NCBI RefSeq assembly: GCF_020740795.1
Contig: NC_067299.1
Location: forward strand, 11,605,333-11,669,332
DNA length: 64,000 bases
Source: Apus apus
Taxonomy: Eukaryota; Chordata; Aves; Apodiformes; Apodidae
Direction: 5' to 3'
Part shown: in pieces, positions 62,123-64,000 of the stretch
How positions within the stretch are numbered: the stretch's first letter is position 1
How the letters are laid out: every line of letters starts with the position of its first letter
Notes under the pieces: generated by a model
Databases searched by the model: none
Told to the model about the DNA's origin: nothing
Seen by the model: only the letters and a program-made list of their open reading frames with translations
Translations under genes and position numbers: made by a program

Positions 62123-64000
62123 CTGGAAGGGAAACATCACTGACTCAAGACAATGCAGAGTAGTTTGTGCCCCACAAATGCCAAAAGCCACCCTTCTTAC
62201 TGCCTCCACAGTGCATCTCCTGCGGGAAGTCACTCACAACAGTGAGTCCTTGTGCACTGGGACCAGGCAACACCACCAACCAGCACTGGTACCCACTGCT
62301 CAGCCCCACAAGATGCATGTTCTTCCAAGGATGCCTCAGAAGCCACTGTACACCTCCTGAAGGATAATTACTCATGGAGGAGAATTGTGACCACAAATGC
62401 TATGTACCCCAACCATGGGCATCTGGCAGTGAGGGTGCTGCATGGGGACAGAGGGCTTTATGGTCCCTGCTTTTTGCAGATGTTAAATGCAGCCGTGGCA
62501 CAAGTAACGTGATACAGGAGACAACCTCAGGCAAACCCTGGACATGAGCTGGAGAGTGTTCTGCAGAGCGCCAGCCAGAGGCTGGTGTGATCAGAGTCAG
62601 GGCAGAGTGTCACATACTTGATTCTGCTGTGTCATGTAACTGAAGGGGGCTCTGAGCAGCATGGTGAGACTCTGTGGTACCAAGCCAGGTAAGCAAATGA
62701 ATCAAAGCTTTGCCCAGCTTCTACTGAGAAGGTTGCAAGAGAATCTCTATGTACAGTTATTTGTACGACTGAGGAAACTAATTAAGTTACCTGTATTAGA
62801 ATGATGAAAAAAAATTAAAATCCAGCTAATCAAGAGTGTTTCTGGTTCTCCCTACCAGCCCAGACACACTGTAGCTATTTTTAAAACACAAGATCCTGGC
62901 AGACGGCCAAGTTTGACTTTCGTTCCATTAAAAAAAAAAAAAAAAAAAAGGCAGCAGACCAGCCTAAAACTCACCAGGCTCCTCCTTCCTTAGCTAAGTA
63001 TACTCCTGAATGTCACCTACACCAGGTGATGTTGGTAACCAATTACGCAAAAATGTAATGAAGATTTATCATTTCAGCCAGAGCTCTTTACCTGCCAGAC
63101 AGGATATCTGATGAAAAAATTACACTATAATTAGTACAAGTCAGATCACCTTATCTTTATTTCCAAGCTGTTTCTATGGCTTGGGTATATTCTACCCAAA
63201 ATTTTCATTTCCTGGATATCAGACCTCATGTGCAAGTGACAATTGCACTAACAACTTCTCCTGAAGTTACTTGTGAAAAAATAACAATCTTAGATTGGCA
63301 TCTGTCTGAAAAATCTTAAAATGTTGATTATTTGACATTAAGGTAATATACTCTTTATTTCGGCAGTGTACTTATGCACACTTGCAGATCTGTTTTTAGT
63401 TGGTATGTGTTTTTTCTGCTTATGTGGCTCATTCACACAGCAACAGAAGGGAGACAGGTTAGAAAGCGATGGTAAAACTGCAAGAACTGACAGAGAGAAA
63501 TCCTGGAATAAAACTACATGTGCCTGAATACAGCTTCACTTTACACGAAGAGAATAACAATTCACTGGATGCAAATTACCCTTTGGCAAGGGTGAACTTT
63601 ACAGTCCTCCATGCAGAAGACTAAAGCAGATTCTGCTCTTCTCCACGTGGAAGCTCCAGGTCTCAGCTCAGTCATCTCAGCAGCTTCACCTCTCAAAGGC
63701 TGCAGCCCTGCAGCCTTGACCCTGTGCAGCCTATGTTTGCTCTTTTAAGTCCAGCCTCCTGTTGCCACATCTCAGCCCTTGTTTTTATCAGCACCATTTA
63801 CTAAGATGATGCCAATCACAGAACAAACACAAATACTGCAGAAGTGGATACATTCAGCAGGAGGCTCCAGCCACAGGAGGAGGATGACAAGCACCAGGAC
63901 AAGGTGGCAGTGTTAAAAGAAGCAATACACCCCAAGATGCTTTGGCTCTGCCCATTCAGAACACTGCCCTTGCTGCACAGCAGCAACCGTGCCTGGGTCT
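62123..64000 (-). other. MTMR4 intron upstream of the first visible exon
   Basis: Non-coding. An A(20) run lies at 62930-62949. I looked for the N-terminal MTMR4 exon (start codon, ending in phase 0) and found no matching sequence, so it should lie to the right. Confidence 0.5.

Noticed and set aside
62950..62990. Minus-strand donor-like site (GAGGAGCCTG|gtgagt) considered as the missing MTMR4 N-terminal exon
   Set aside because: It would end in the wrong phase for the 62122 exon, and the preceding residues do not resemble the MTMR4 N-terminus.
1..64000. tRNA, rRNA, CRISPR arrays, or a bacterial or phage system
   Set aside because: I saw no cloverleaf-like boxes, regularly spaced repeats or clustered prokaryotic-type genes. 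All strong signals are vertebrate exons and CR1 copies. A tRNAscan or Rfam search would settle small RNA genes that I could miss by eye.

Overview
This is a vertebrate, almost certainly avian, nuclear segment. It has short exons with GT-AG introns, a CpG island, and at least 20 CR1 LINE fragments, many ending in the bird-typical ATTCTATG-like 3' end. There are no bacterial-type operons, CRISPR arrays or phage genes. The species cannot be named from the sequence alone. The gene order RNF43 - HSF5 - MTMR4, all on the minus strand, matches human 17q22.

Layout. Bases 1-18227 are the large first coding intron of RNF43: mostly unrecognised sequence with young and ancient CR1 copies, including a long composite cluster at 670-4202. 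RNF43 coding exon 1 lies at 18228-18464, with a GC/CpG-rich region at 20110-20650 that is probably its promoter and non-coding first exon. From 20.6 to 33.1 kb the minus strand carries four recognisable exons of HSF5, a testis-type heat-shock-factor gene in mammals. One of these exons holds two in-frame TAG codons, and the DNA-binding-domain exon is not visible. A CR1 copy sits at 33205-34168, where that exon would be expected. HSF5 therefore looks like a decayed (unitary) pseudogene here.

From about 34290 to 62122 the minus strand carries MTMR4, a myotubularin-family endosomal 3-phosphoinositide phosphatase. Sixteen coding exons keep the reading frame across every junction and sum to 1109 codons plus a stop. 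Only the first ~32 residues, the 5' UTR and the promoter lie beyond the right edge. The PH-GRAM region, the CX5R active site, a PPLY motif, a coiled coil and a C-terminal FYVE finger are all intact. Two introns of 7.7-7.9 kb hold most of the CR1 copies.

The genes are independent loci in conserved synteny and do not form one pathway: RNF43 limits Wnt receptors at the cell surface, MTMR4 acts on endosomal PI3P, and HSF5 is a germ-line transcription factor. I found no new biological system. The most interesting signals are the HSF5 decay, a 44-bp CR1 hairpin at 1341-1435, and a local ~107-bp direct duplication at 21230 and 22491.
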